From Sympetrum striolatum (lineage: Eukaryota; Arthropoda; Insecta; Odonata; Libellulidae), in contig CANPUZ010000033.1 in NCBI GenBank assembly GCA_947579665.1, forward strand, positions 62,001-126,000: DNA of 64,000 nucleotides, in the 5' to 3' direction. Below the pieces are notes generated by a model. The model worked only from the letters and a program-made list of their open reading frames with translations, was not told where the DNA came from and did no database searches. Below, in pieces: positions 34,488-47,427 of this stretch; the stretch's first letter is position 1; every line of letters begins with the position of its first letter. Made by a program: the position numbers and the translations under genes.

Positions 34488-37400
34488 GGGATGGGCGTGT
34501 GCGAATGGCCAAAGAAGTATAACTTCCACCGTCTGATCCGACGTAGACCCAACTTTTAGTTATTTTCCTCTCGGACCATTGCATTCGCAATTTTCAATCC
34601 AGCGGAACAATAAGATTTCCATTAGAAGCATGCATACATGCCGTGGAGATATTTTAGGATTGAGAAGGCCATGTACTTAGTAGAGGTTGAGAGAATTGAA
34701 TTACTGGCTAATTAAGAAAGAACTGTGGACAAATGATCGAATAAGCGTCACTAATGAATTCATTCATTTCTACTAAACTGAAATATTGATATAATTTGCG
34801 ATAATTAACTGGAGTGTTCGAAATAACTTATTTTATTAGAAGCATCTCATCCGTGGTTGTAATGTGAAGATCATCATAGATGGAGGTAGTTGGCTAATTG
34901 GTAATACAAAAGACGATGAAAATTGTCCTAGGGATTTTAAGATTAATTCCCGAGAGGAACAAATGAGGCGTAAGTAAAATCAGGAGAGAAAAAAGTTTAA
35001 ATGAATCAAATATAGATGGATCTGCACGTCCCTTCAAAATACTCGAGAGACAATCACAAAAGGATTCAACAGAGCGCTTCCATAAGAGGATTCAGTCGGT
35101 GCGTACGGCTTTGGTGAACGTGGTCCTGTGTTAGATTTCCAGCCCCCGCTCGATAGGACTTCTGCTTTCGAGGCACATCTAAAAATACTACTATAACCAA
35201 TACATCAGTTCAATCCGCTGTCCTTTTACCGAAAAATGAGGTTGAACAGCGCGGGAAAAGAGAGAGGGAGGGAAGTAGGAGAGAAAAAGTTGAAGGTCTT
35301 GTGTAACGATCCTCTTTGCGAATATATTCGGATGGATTTTAAACGCTCCCTTCACGGCATCTTTCCCTTCATGACTCCTTTTGGCCATGGTCTCATTCTT
35401 GCTTAGGAAAACCTTCATGCGAAACCTGATGAAATTGTGTGAAATTATTACTTCTCCCATATGATGATGCACGTTTTCAATTACGCCTAAAAGAACTTAC
35501 TTACTTAAAAGAGAAAATGTATTCTTGATTTCATCTGGCGCAAATAACCTAGCGGTTGACGAGTCAAAAATTTTATTACCACTACTACTTAATTTCATTC
35601 TCACAAGGCAAGTAAATCTCCACGAATCATTAACACGACCAAGAATTTTGAACGGAATTGGATCCAATACATGAAACTTCTTTTATTGCTTGGAGACAAA
35701 GATTGTACAATACAATGTCGATTTCGGGGGCAAGAAACGAAAAAGATTAAAAATCTTCGGTTTAAGTCGGTTAAAAATCACGTTGTCAGTTGAAAAAAAA
35801 ATGCCAGCAGATTGTGAAGAGACCCTCATTGGAGAGAATAATGATATCTCTTTAAATTGTCGGATATGATGGGTTGCTATTCCTCTAATTAGTCTCCTGT
35901 GCAGAGTCATTCGATTTCGTAAAGGAGACAATTCCTGCCGGATAAAAACTAGGGATTAGTAAAGACGGATTAAGAAAATGCACGGTCATACAATCTTTTT
36001 GTTATAACTATACGAAGTTTCAACTCCCGCACTAAAAGATAAACTGTTTTTGTCCCAATGTCCAGCTTTTTCGATTTTGGCCCGTGGTGCAGCGGGAACA
36101 ATGAATGCCTTCGTCGCTGAGAGCTTAAACTATCGCGGCCGACAACGCGTAAGGCGCTATCCACGTAAAGCCTTTTTTACGTTATTAAAAACTTCGGTTT
36201 TGCAAAGAATATAAATTCACAATTTTCTCGGAAATTCTACCGGTGGATGTTTTTTCGTGGGCGGATTGGACGAAAAGTAGCAGGCCACTGCTTTTTTCAA
36301 TACATTTTGCAACAAATTCTTTACTTTTATGTTGAAAATTTCTCTCAAATACTCACACTTGCTTAAGTATTAAAACTAACGAAAAGGGAAAGGCATGAAG
36401 CTAATTTTGGAGCTACGAATCCCATGTTTCCTTAATAAGAGAATTAATATCACAGGTTCCGAAAGAAACAAAACATAATGCCGCATTTCTGAAATGTAAC
36501 ATTATTTCTGATTTTTGCAATTACGTAGTAAATAAACAAAAATTATCTCAATACTAAAACCATTTCAAACAATTTTGACCAAATTCATAATTATACGCAA
36601 ATTTAGCAACGTACACGGGCCGGTTGATTTTATATGGCCTAATGATATGAATGACAATAGAATATGAGGATTGAAATCGGAAGTATTTTATCCAAGGCTA
36701 ATAACATACAAAATTGGACGTAGAATCCTCTGACTCTTATCATACAGCGATGAAGAAAGCAGTCGTAGCTCAATTCAAATGAATCCGCAGTCGACACACA
36801 CACCATGGATATACAATTCTTTGAAAATTAATTCCCCGATCATTAATTTAATTAGTTAATACAACATTATGGGCCGTTCTGATACTGCCAGGAACATTGA
36901 GAAAATGCTAGATGCTAAAAACGAATCGTTTCATGAATTCATTTTTTCCACAAAAAGCAATCGATTAGAAAAATAAAGTCAAGGTGCATGTACCCCCTGC
37001 CACACGTCGGAAGGCGGCTTGCGGGGTTCTTACATTAACATAGACAATATCCTCTTGAAGCTTGAATCAAACGTTGTAAACCGCAAATTCGAGAATGGCT
37101 TGAGACACAATTTCTCCCGAAATGCGTCATTAAAAATTCGATCGAGCTTTTCTATATTTTCAAGTTAAAATTACGGAATCACGACTTTGCCGCTCGCTTG
37201 CAAGTGAGTGATTGCTCAGAAATGTTAAGAGAACGAAGCATTGCTATAAGGGTGGTCGCATTCATGTACCAGGAGTCAAATGGTTTCGTACGAAGGTTTT
37301 CCTGAGCAAAAAGAAGACCATGTGGTCAAAAGGAGAATTCGTGCTAGGAAATGGGGGACAACGTGAGGTAGGTGGGTAATTTGCCATCAATCGCTCGGCT

Positions 37401-37500
37401 GTGCGTTAAAAATCTAATTAAATTAGTACCACAAAGCGGCGATGGTGACACAGGGGAAGAAAACATGAGATGAACTTTTAAAATGATTAAAACAAAGTCG
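34488..37500. other. Unassigned region
   Basis: Mixed-composition sequence with only short frames; no motif or repeat boundary that I can support. Confidence 0.3.
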
Positions 37501-38440
37501 CTAAGAGTATTTGTTACGCATAGCCTTCTTCAACGTTTCTCCCCCAACCCTCCCTCCCCTCCATCCACCAATGCTTGAATATAAGTCCTGCAAATTAGAC
37601 GCCCGCTGCCATTCCTCTTCAGTGCTCGTCCCGAGAGACTCGAGCGGCAAAATATACTCGACAGTCGAAGTCTCCGACGACGGTAGCGCAGTCTCCACAA
37701 ATGGCAGTTTTTCCAGTCTTCGAGATTATCGACTTCTCCGATCGAATACAGCATTTGCTATTCGTCTACATTACTGCAAAGTTGAGAAATCTCTGGGAGA
37801 CCGATCACATCCACCGTAAGATATCTTGAACCGAAGGCGAAGGAGGCATTTCGCGTAGCGGATGGTATTGGGGCAACTGGGGCCTGTAATGGGTCTACTA
37901 TGCCCTCAAGTCTCCAAAAGGCGCAGCTTCCTCAACAACCGATCGAAGTCACTTCCTCCAACGTCCAAGAAGGGAAGTAGACGTACCGACTAATAGCACA
38001 GGTGAAATGGCGGAGAAGATTTATTCGTTCGGCGTAGTTCCTCCCCAACGCCGCCACGAGTTCCGCGGTCGACGGATCTTCAGTAGCTGACCCTACTGCA
38101 TTTTGCTACGCACTCCGACTAACAGAATTTCTACTTTAATATCTCCTGATACCTACAGCGGAGCCAATGAATGCCTTGCGGAAGTATTGGCTCAGAATTT
38201 CGTAGCAGAGGCAACGAGCGAAGGACATCGAGAGAAGCGTTCGGAAAAATGCAGCCTTTTCGGAGCGCTCGACGAAGTGGTCCGGTGAAGAAGATCTGGA
38301 ATTAGTGTTGTGCGTGGGTTTTGTGAAATGGTCATTCTAGTGAATTAGTGAAAGTGACTGCAAGAGGATGTTCTGTACGCCGATGGAAAGCAGAGCTCTA
38401 CCGCCGCAGGAGGAATCCCTCAGCTAAAGGTAAGGATTCT
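37501..38440. promoter_or_regulatory. CpG-richer segment, possible promoter and 5' exon
   Basis: GC and CpG content is clearly higher than in the flanks. Several overlapping frames of 60-100 codons occur on both strands (for example 37511-37819 on +, 37501-37698 on -) without recognisable domains. At its right edge the sequence ..gaatccctcagctaaag is followed by GTAAGG at about 38430, a plausible 5' splice site after a short upstream frame. It may be an alternative or neighbouring-gene promoter, or an old mobile element. No function is assigned. Confidence 0.25.
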
Positions 38441-39702
38441 TCGTCTTTCAGCTCAGGTGGCAGGTTTTTTTTAGGAACGGGCCCATCCAACGGGCATTAG
38501 AGAACAGGTCTACGATAATGTCTTGGGGGGAGAGGGGAAATTAATGTAATAGGTATTACACACACTCCTACACACCGGCTCTTTAGCCATTAAAGAATTA
38601 AACTTAATTAGTCTTCTAAATGTCTCTCTTCTATCTTTTCCGTGGCTGTGGTTTTCATGCTACAGCCACACTGTGGTTTTATAGGGCTTGCTAAATGGAA
38701 CTGTTGTCGCGAATGTCCCCGAAATATCTTGTTCCAGTTCCACTTGGCTGGCGAACCCTCCACTATAAAAAAAGGGAAACGAGTCGAGCACAGTACGCCT
38801 TTGCGTGATTTGGAAACCTGTGCAGATTATTTCTATGTAGAAAACTTAATTATTTTAAATTATTTTGCTGAAAGATTTTTGCCTGAGAACTTTCAAACTC
38901 GTTCGGATTTGGTTTTTATGCGGTTTCTCTGCCTAAGAGATGGATTCACGTCAATTTTCGAACTAATTTTTAGATATTAGAGCATCTAGATGAGGGTGAA
39001 TAATTTGCCTTTTATTTTACAGTAACAACGACACAATTGCAACCCATGATTCCTGGAATCCCGGAGCGAGGCAAATCTTCGCAGAGGACGTCATCCTGCA
39101 GCGCCGTCGTTTCCAGCTATCCTTCCAGAGAAACTAACTTTACCGAGAGAGCCGAGTGTTTGCATTTTGGAAAATTTAGCCAGGAAAAGTTAAAAGTGAG
39201 TGAGCTATTGAGGCCTAAGATCTCGTCCGTCGATGCGTTCTTTGCTTTGAATTAAATTATTATTATTAAATTGTTATTATTTATATATTATTATTATTAT
39301 ATTAAATCAGATTTTTCCAATGTTGTCGAATTTCCAGAATGCTTGACTTTTACTTTTATTGCAAATAAATATTTAAACTAATTTTTGGCTTATCCGACTC
39401 AGTGATCGTAAATTAAAGCGTTCTCACTATCTCACTTTACCTATTCCGGAAATTGCTTGTCAGGCTAACACGAGAATGTGTAAACAATTTTAAGCGTGGT
39501 ATACTACGGGTCTTATTTTACGGGAAGTTTCAGATTCGAAAGGCCATAGTTAAGACTGTTCAAAGCTATCGATGATAATAAAATATTTAATATTCGTATA
39601 ACATTTCTTAATCAAAAGTAAAGACAGTTTTGCTATTGTAGCGATGAAAATGTATAGTGGATATTGAAAGAAAGTGAAAAACCACCCATGATATATTTTC
39701 TA
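38441..39702. other. Unassigned region with TTA-rich stretch
   Basis: Short frames only. A (TTA)n-like simple sequence lies at about 39253-39305. Confidence 0.35.
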
Positions 39703-39710
39703 ACTGCCAT

Positions 39711-40014
39711 CAGAGCCGTTTTTAGGCATACGCGGTCGCGTAGGGCCCCGTCAACTTAGGGGCCCCGCCGCCAAGCCACAAAAATGTCATAAAATATTCC
39801 AATAATTAAAAGCATAATTAAGCATATTGTAAAATCACTTTTTTGAGGTATAAAATAATTTTTTTAATGGGATTTGAAAATCAACTTTTTACAATGAATG
39901 TAATATGTATTCTATTAAATTACTATAGAGGGGGCAGCCTGGGCAGAAGACTGGGGTCTATGGGGCCCCACATTAATGTTGCGTAGGGCCCCCAAAATTA
40001 TAAGAAATGGCCTC
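39711..40014. mobile_element. hAT-type MITE with 8-bp target duplication
   Basis: The direct repeat actgccat flanks it at 39703-39710 and 40015-40022. The left end reads cagagccgtttttaggcata then cgcggtcgcgtagggcccc; the right end, reverse-complemented, reads gaggccatttcttataattt then tgggggccctacgc. The termini are imperfect inverted repeats sharing a 'cgtagggcccc' core. At 304 bp with no ORF, it is non-autonomous. The 8-bp TSD and CAG-type end are typical of hAT. Confidence 0.78.
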
Positions 40015-40228
40015 ACTGCCATTACTCTTTACCGATCCAATTCAATTTATCTTTTTTCCTCATTAGTTCATCATATTATGAACACCCAAAAATATTTATT
40101 TTACAACCAACAAAACTTTGTAAAATATTAATAGAAAATTAATCTCCGAATTTGGTCGTATAGCACAGTTTATGTAGTCAAAACTTTGTCTCCCATGACG
40201 AAAAACTTGTTGCAGTAGAAGTTTTGAT

Positions 40229-40796
40229 GTTGAAATTGGTAAAATTTCCGATGATGACTGTTTGGAAATAATTTTTGTTTTTATTAAAAACTTGCCCTAT
40301 TTCGAAGAAATTTTCTGGGAAGACATATCAAATATTGCGGCTTATTTAGCAATTTAAAGAAAGGAAGTACCTCTTGTAGTTGCTGAGATAATTCGATGAT
40401 AGTGAACAAGGTACAGAAATGGCCTCCGCAGACCATGTTTTTTTATGATAGTTCAGGCGTTTGGACGCCAGATATAGCGGCGATCGACGAGTTTCACATC
40501 TCGGAATAAGCGTAATATTCCATAATTAAGCAGTGTTTTTGTCGCAAATGTTGCTTTGTTTTTTTTTTTTAAAAGATAGTCACCCTCACGTCAGGATAGC
40601 AAGCTATAGTTGGTTTGCAAGCTAAGTACGCTTCCAAGGTCTTTTAACAGAAATAGAAAATGGGTGTCTGTTAGAGTTGAAATAAGTCTAAATCGCCCTA
40701 CCGGGGAAGTGAGGGAACATAAAAACTGGCGGAAAATCAGGAGATATTGAATTATTTCCAAACAGTCATCATCGGAAATTTTACCTTGAAATTGTT
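40229..40796. repeat. Inverted repeat element with ~45-bp arms
   Basis: The left arm (40229-40273) contains ggtaaaatttccgatgatga and ctgtttggaaataatt. The right arm (40750-40796) is its reverse complement with one or two differences. About 475 bp lie between, with no ORF. A similar motif (ggtaaaattgccgaagagga, then ctgttt) occurs near 50452, so the arm may belong to a dispersed family. Confidence 0.6.
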
Positions 40797-41675
40797 ACAG
40801 CTGCTTTTGGGATTATATCTTGAATAGAACTTTAGAATTAAACGTAATTTGTGACAAATATGCAGTTACTGCAAATCCGCAGTCGTTTTGTTTTAACAAG
40901 GTTGCCAGCTTCTGCTAGGAGGCGCTAGAAACGAGTTATCTGTTGGAACATCAGAGAAATTGAAGTGCTTACTCGGAGTTTCAGAAAAGTGTTCATTGAA
41001 GTTGCGGCGAATTGCTGAAAATATATACTATGGTCCGTTTTTGAAGGATCGAGACTTTCATTTCTTACGGAGATAAGTAGTAGAAATAACCCCTACAGTT
41101 TAAAAGAGTTAACTTTCCTTCGCAATTAACAATTGTTATTGGATCGTCGCCAGAAAGCTTTTAAGGAAGGAGTCTCCATCATAATTATGAAATATTTTGT
41201 TCCAATGCTGGAATGAAAAGTTATCATACTTGTTTAACTTTCTCTTTGGTTTCATCACATTAAACTATGCATTTCTAAATATAGCACTTACATAGGTATC
41301 AGAGGCATCGTCGTCTGTGTATTTTTAGCTGAAGTTTGCATTTATATTTTATAAATTACTTTAATTTTAATTAATTGCTTTGATATTTTATAGATTTATA
41401 AGGAGCTTCAAATTCATTTGAGGAGAGTGAGCCTTGCTTGCAGTTTATGATGATGTTGAACCAGTAAGAAGATTTGTTTTCAACTGAATCTCTATTCTTT
41501 AACATCTGTACTCCGTATATCTGTTCTAATCATCCATATAGAATTAAGGAGAAATTTTATGTAATGTAATATGAATTATTTACAAAATAAAATTCTATTG
41601 ATTGGAATTTTTTTGTTCTCTATGATACAGTATCCTGATCCCTGCATATGTTTTTTGTGATAGTTCAAATGTCTC
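40797..41675. other. Unassigned AT-rich sequence
   Basis: No frame or repeat boundary that I can support. Confidence 0.3.
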
Positions 41676-42215
41676 AACTAAATTCTCTGAAAAGTTGAAT
41701 TTTAGGGCCAAATCTTTTGATTGCTATTTCTGAATAAATTTGTAAAATTCAGATACTTTGAAATTATGGAAATTAGCCAAGTTGGATTAATCTCAATGTG
41801 GTGAGTCAGACTTTGACGGAGAGGCCCATCGTCTGCAAATAGTTTTATTTTTTTACAATCTCATGCCATTTCTTAAGTTTGAAATGATTGACTTATATTT
41901 AACCTACAGTACTTTTAGATGCCATGAAAACAAAATCAAATTAATATGATTAATCATCGCATGATTTTATTCTTCCACATTATTCTAGTATTTTTAGCAA
42001 ATATAATGGTGGTGCACATATTGCCCTTTAAATTCTCATCTTACGCATCTTATGATTGGTAATGATTTGAATTTAGCAAAGTTAAGTCCCATGAAAATTA
42101 TACAGAATATCTATATTCTCTAACCATGACACAATTCTATGCTTTGATAGAGCCTAGAGTATTCCCTCTTGAAGAATAAGTAGTTTTGAGATATATCACA
42201 TTAAATATCATTATA
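41676..42215 (+). repeat. Dispersed repeat, copy 1 (5' of the LINE endonuclease)
   Basis: Two blocks (41676-41754 and 42083-42215) match 45246-45326, 45651-45723 and 46196-46255. Examples: caaatcttttgattgctatt and attccctcttgaagaataag. In this copy the block runs directly into the LINE endonuclease start at 42260, so it may be the element's 5' UTR. Confidence 0.55.
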
Positions 42216-42259
42216 CAAGCTCATCAATAACTTCTATAGATACTAACTCCGAGTTCTAT

Positions 42260-43035
42260 CTTTTGCATATGAATATAAGATCCCTGAAAAAACATAGATG
42301 AAATATAAATGATTTTAGGTGAAATGATGAAATCTAACAATATTTTGGTCTTTACATTGACAGAAGTGAACATACATGAAAATGAATGTAATAGTCTACA
42401 TATAGGTGGCCACAAGCAATATAAGAACTTAAGAAGTAAGAAAAGAGGCGGGGGTGTAATGATATATGTTAAAGAAAGTGTATATTTTGTTGAAGTATCC
42501 TCAAACTTTGATCATTTTGAGAGAAGAATTGGTACACTGGAAATATCAAGCACTCAATATCATTTACTAACCTGTTATAGACCCCCAAATAGAAGCAAAA
42601 TACATTTTATTCATGAACTTTATAATATAGTAAGAAGCATAGCAGACAGTAACATAATAATTATGAGAGATATGAACATAAACTTAAATAATAATAAGGA
42701 TAAAATGGTGGAAATGTATAGAATTATGCTCACAGCATATGGTTTTGATGAAATAATTAGAGATAACACTAGAGAAGAAATTAAAGAACAGACATTAGTG
42801 GAAGCATGCCTAGATCATATCTATGTAAAATCAGTCCATCATAGGCTAGAGGGAATGTTACTACACACAATAATATCTGATCATTACCTGACAGGTATTA
42901 AGATCTACAATAATATTAGGGTAAATGTAGACAGTATAAAAATTAAAGAGGGCACCGGGAAAATTGATGAAGTTAAATTAAAAAATAAAATAAATGGGTA
43001 TGCAATAAATTTGGTAAAATATTTACAGAAGAATT
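42260..43035 (+). pseudogene. LINE APE-type endonuclease fragment, truncated before RT
   Basis: Begins LLHMNIRSLKKH (the N-terminal N-x-RSL motif of CR1/L2-like endonucleases), hits a TGA, then continues in the frame of 42309: VFTLTEVNIHENE (catalytic Glu), SKKRGGGVMIYVKE, YHLLTCYRPPNRSK, IIIMRDMNINLNNN (GDMN with Gly changed to Arg), VEACLDHIYVKS and LHTIISDHYLTGIK (SDH motif). Homology ends at about 43035, where an unrelated repeat start (acccagacagcacag) takes over. No reverse transcriptase follows. Confidence 0.78.
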
Positions 43036-43130
43036 ACCCAGACAGCACAGCGTCGTGTGTATCTCTATTTCCTACGTTGTGGATACGTATCCACATGTAA
43101 CCACAACGTATACCATATCCTTGGTATCCT
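43036..43130. repeat. Repeat start with hairpin, truncating the LINE
   Basis: The 15-mer acccagacagcacag at 43036-43050 is found again at 55701-55715, each time preceded by aagaat. It is followed by a hairpin: tacgttgtgg and ccacaacgta around 43075-43113. Probably the end of an unidentified mobile element inserted into the LINE. Confidence 0.4.
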
Positions 43131-44225
43131 TTGTGGATTAAATTGAGAAGCTAAAACATATGTGAGATTGCCTCAGCAGTTCATTTACTATTTGATTGAA
43201 ATTTATCCTAATAATAATTATTCAATCTTCAAACTGATGTTTCATGTTCCCTGTCCACTGAAGACTCTGCTGTAATTTAATGAATAGGAAAAAATTAAAC
43301 TTCATTAATGCCATGTGCAAGATAGATTATTACAGAACCTCTTGGTTTTAAATGGGTTTTTTGGAGGATGTGAAATGTGTATGGTAATTATTGATATTTC
43401 AAAATTGTGAAATCCTTGAGATGTTTTGCAAAAGCTACCATTGATATTAAAGTATAAAAATATCCAGTCAAGTCTAAGTTATGGTTTATTTTGCTAATTA
43501 AAGTGACTGAAGTGGTACTGTGTGGACATTTTCGCCATGTGGTTGATAGAAAATATAGAATATTATTAAAACATTGCTGTATCACTTAAAATTTAATATA
43601 TTTCACATGATACACTCATGGCATGGGTGTGTTTCATGCACACTCAAAAATTATAATTATTGCTGGACAAGTAAGTATAAGTGGAGTTTAATATGGTTCA
43701 GTGACACTTTCTCTTAATCCTACCACGATACAGGATTCTTTATGCTATCTTACCTAACAATCTCAATAGTCTTTAAATAATTAACTTTTTATTATTGAAT
43801 CTTTTTATGGAGAAAAGCATCTATTTCTCATTCTACAATAATAGTTATTCTTATATATCAGTTTCAGATAACTAAATATATTGCTAAATGAGTGGAAAGA
43901 ATAAACATTTGGATACACTCTAAAGAACTAAAACAGGCTCACCAATTACTTCAAAAGATTTCATATTTGACATCTTTCTCTATTTTCTTATACATGGCTA
44001 ACAGTATTGATTTAATGATGCTAAGGGACACTGAGAATATCCAATAGGATTTAGTTATTTGAATTTAGATTGAATTTTGAAATAATTTTCAATCCTTATC
44101 TTTCTTTTCTATTAAGTTAATGTCAAATATCTCTTGATGATAAAGGAAAAAATCAATGCTTGTGAGTTTGATCATGTTAGAATATTCTTAAGTTAAAAAT
44201 TGTGGCAATTTTAACGATAATCCCA
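43131..44225. other. Unassigned AT-rich sequence
   Basis: Only short frames and no recognised repeat ends. Confidence 0.3.
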
Positions 44226-44840
44226 TGCCAACGTGACATTCATGGCGTGAGTGGCTGGATAGGCTTGACTTGGTGACTTGGGTGATGAAGGGTGAGGCCT
44301 TCGACTCTTGATGGTTTTTTATACCAAATGGTGGAAGAATACAAAATCTCTGTGAACAGTTTGAATGTCGACGTGATCATACTCCGCACTCACCTCTGAA
44401 AGGCGTGCCAGCCAGCTCTCAAATTCTGTGTTCCGCTGCACTGTGTGACCGTGAGCTCAAAGGCAAGTCTAGAGGAGGAGATTGAGAGAAACTTTCGACT
44501 TTCGGCTGATTGGACATTCGAAGAAAGCACATGGAAGGCGACGGTTGTTGAGTGAGAGAGAGTTTCGCGACGTCTTGTAAATTCGGAGTCTTCCTGAATT
44601 GACGTTTGCATTCAGTGATTTTTGTAATAATTGTCAATGAGCAGTTCAATTTAAGTGATATTTTGTTGTATGATATTGTTTGAGACCTTAATACTATTAC
44701 TTATTATATTTATTGTTGAGATTTATTTTCTGATTTATTTCCCGATGTCGTTCTCCCGAGCTGGTTGCTGTGCAGAGTAGTTATTGAGTCACCAAATGTT
44801 TTTCAGTTTCTTTCCAAGTTCTGAGATACAAGGTGGCACA
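44226..44840 (+). mobile_element. Candidate LTR followed by a tRNA primer-binding site
   Basis: A segment beginning TG (tgccaacgtgacattcat) and ending CA (ggtggcaca) is followed three bases later by tggcagcagagc at 44844-44855. Insect initiator-Met tRNAs end so that their complement reads tggtagcagagc, one base different. This layout is that of an LTR retrotransposon 5' LTR plus PBS. No second LTR, gag or pol was found, so it may be a truncated remnant or a chance resemblance. Confidence 0.35.
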
Positions 44841-45245
44841 AATTGGCAGCAGAGCGTGGTTATTCACAACTCTGTTCTTGCAAACTTGCTTTTATCAACA
44901 TCTTATGGATTGTGTTCGTGAGTATTCACTCTTGATTCTTCGACATTTAGTTATCTTGTATCTTTGCTATGCTGACGTTCTTGATTTTTCCAATTGCGGT
45001 CCAATTGTAAGTATTGTTTTGTTTTAATGCCACAAAATTATCATTACCTTTTTAATTTTCCTATGCTCTGACGATGTAGTTAGACAGTCCAACTCATTTT
45101 TAATATTACCACAAGTCCTATTCTCTCTGAGATCACTAAAACTCCAATAGTTCTATCATTTAGACACGTTCATTTGAATTCTTTGAACCTCTTCATTAGA
45201 TAACTCTTTGAATATTTACTAATGATAATATTACTTGTATGATAT

Positions 45246-46255
45246 TTCAACTAAATTCTCTGAAAATTTGAATTTTAGGGCGAAATCTTTTGATTGCTAT
45301 TTCTGAAATAATTTGTGAAATTCAGTTACGGTATTTGACGGCATATAAGACACAACTTTTTACCTAAATTATGTCTCAAAAAATTTCCCTGCGTCTTATA
45401 TGTGAAGGTTCAACCTCCACTGGTTAACTTTCAAAACTGAAAGCTATTTTTTGCCCAGATGGTCTATTCTACCTATTTCATAATTGCGTTCAATGATTGT
45501 GTTAATATTTGACATTTACGAAACGTGACAACTAAAAGAAACTACATTTTAAGTTATTGTGGTACTGCGCTTTCGCACGGACTATTAAAACTTTTTTTCC
45601 TTTTGAGTGGCCAACTTGATGAGGGTGCGTCTTATATGCCATCAAATACAGTAAGTCCCCATGAAATTATACAGTATATCTGTATTCTGTAACCATGACA
45701 CAATTTTATGTTTTGATAGAGCTTGTGAATAATGAGTGTACAAATATTCTGTATTCTCTTCTTATAGTATTTGATATGATCAAATGGCAATTTACCACAA
45801 TTCTTTGTGTTGTCGTCATATTGAAATTTTTGTGGGTCCTTCTTCATTTGTTTTTTTTGTGTCTTTGAAATGTTGGTAGCGGTGGTAGCGTTAGTAGTCA
45901 TGTCCTGACTTCCGTTCACATTTTTGGATTCTGTTATTGCGTCATGCTAGACTGTCTAAACGTGTTTGTACAGTATACTTTTTTCTTTATAATGCTTTGA
46001 AGAAGAATAAATCTTGATTTGAGTTCAACACTTTGAATGCTCAACTATGATAGAGCATGAAATGGATCGAACAAGGGAAGAATGTTTCAGATTCTTAATC
46101 TGATTTATAATATAATAGATTTTTTATCTTCCTCTTAGAATTGGAGTAGCATTGGGCTGAGGATAACTGAGTGAAAGATGAGAATAGAATCTGAGGTGTA
46201 TTCCCTCTTGAAGAATAAGTAATATTGAGATATATCACATTAAATATTACTAAGA
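45246..46255 (+). repeat. Dispersed repeat, copy 2, broken by two insertions
   Basis: It shares blocks with 41676-42215 (about 45246-45326, 45651-45723 and 46196-46255). Between the first two lies a TIR element (45327-45653), and about 470 bp not present in copy 1 lie between the second and third. Confidence 0.55.
45327..45653. mobile_element. Small TIR element (MITE)
   Basis: The left terminus tacggtatttgacggcatat then aagacac; the right terminus reverse-complemented reads tactgtatttgatggcatat then aagacgc. That is about 27 bp with few mismatches. It is 327 bp long and has no ORF. The terminal theme resembles those at 49026/54669 and 50218/53823. Superfamily not identified. Confidence 0.7.
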
Positions 46256-47414
46256 AAATGTTACCTTGATGAAATGTAATTACAAAGTAAATTCTCTTGT
46301 TAGAATGCAAATCTTTATGTGCAACAAAGTCTCCACAATTATTGTCTGTGCAAATAATGACTCCTTTTGATCAGAGTTAGGGAAATCCAGTTTTAAAATT
46401 AGCTCAGATCATTTCAAACTCTCATTTCAAAAAGTTAGCTGAGATCAACTCAAAGCTCAAAACCAGCTAAATTCCAAACAAATTTAAGTTAATACAAATG
46501 CTATAAATTCTATTATTACGTTTTTGTTAGAGTATATGTATGAGAAAGCTATGGAAAAAGTTGATCTTAAATTATGTTTAAATGTAGAATGCTTAGAGAA
46601 GATATAATATTAAGGTTTGAAATTGAAATTTTCTTTTTGTGTGTTCAATAAATAATGAAATTTTACAATCAACAAATTCATATTTCAAATAATTTCACAA
46701 ATTTTCAAAATTAATTGCTTTTCAAAATTAATATGTCAGTTTTTTCCTTTTTGTAGATAATATTAATATCTATTGCCACACTTAACAACCTCTCTGCAGC
46801 ACCACTTGAAGGTAGCAAAGGGTTAAATGTTATGAAATCTCTCTTCATTTCATCAAATGAAAATTAAGCAGTGGCATTTGTTGGTTCCAACAACCAGGGT
46901 TCCACAATTGTATCCTTGTTTTCAAGGGAATCAAGTCTGAAGTCCCTGTTCAATGTCACTGAATTTTGAATCAAATCTTTTAATGAGTGTTTTTATACAT
47001 ATTTGCACAGCTTTCTGTCTACCATAATTAATCACCTTTCTAGAAGACTCTTTCTCAACCTCTGAAATGGCTGCAGGGAATCAATAAGCCAATTAACAAT
47101 AAAGTATTTAAGTTTTTTACTCGAATATTGGAAAGTCCTAAAATCTGTTATTTCACGTGCTTTAGTTTCTTGGTCGCAGAGTCTTCACAGGCTGAAAACT
47201 GGACCCCTTTTAAGTTAAATTTTTTCCATCTTCTTTTTCAGTCTCCAGTCACTTCTCCTGGGTGCTTGGACTGAAATAAAATGGAAATGTTACAGTATAA
47301 TCTAAAAACTAAGTTAGGTTAAGTATTCTTTCTTAATTTCACACTGATATGTTATCTTGCAAGGTGGCTAAGTAGAATATATAATTTTTTATTTATGATA
47401 AATTACACCAATTT
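46256..47414. other. Unassigned AT-rich sequence
   Basis: No supported coding, RNA or repeat feature. Confidence 0.3.
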
Positions 47415-47427
47415 AATCTCTCCACAA

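Noticed and set aside
34463..34500. CRISPR-like or regulatory repeat near the GT tract
   Set aside because: Simple dinucleotide repeat without spacers.
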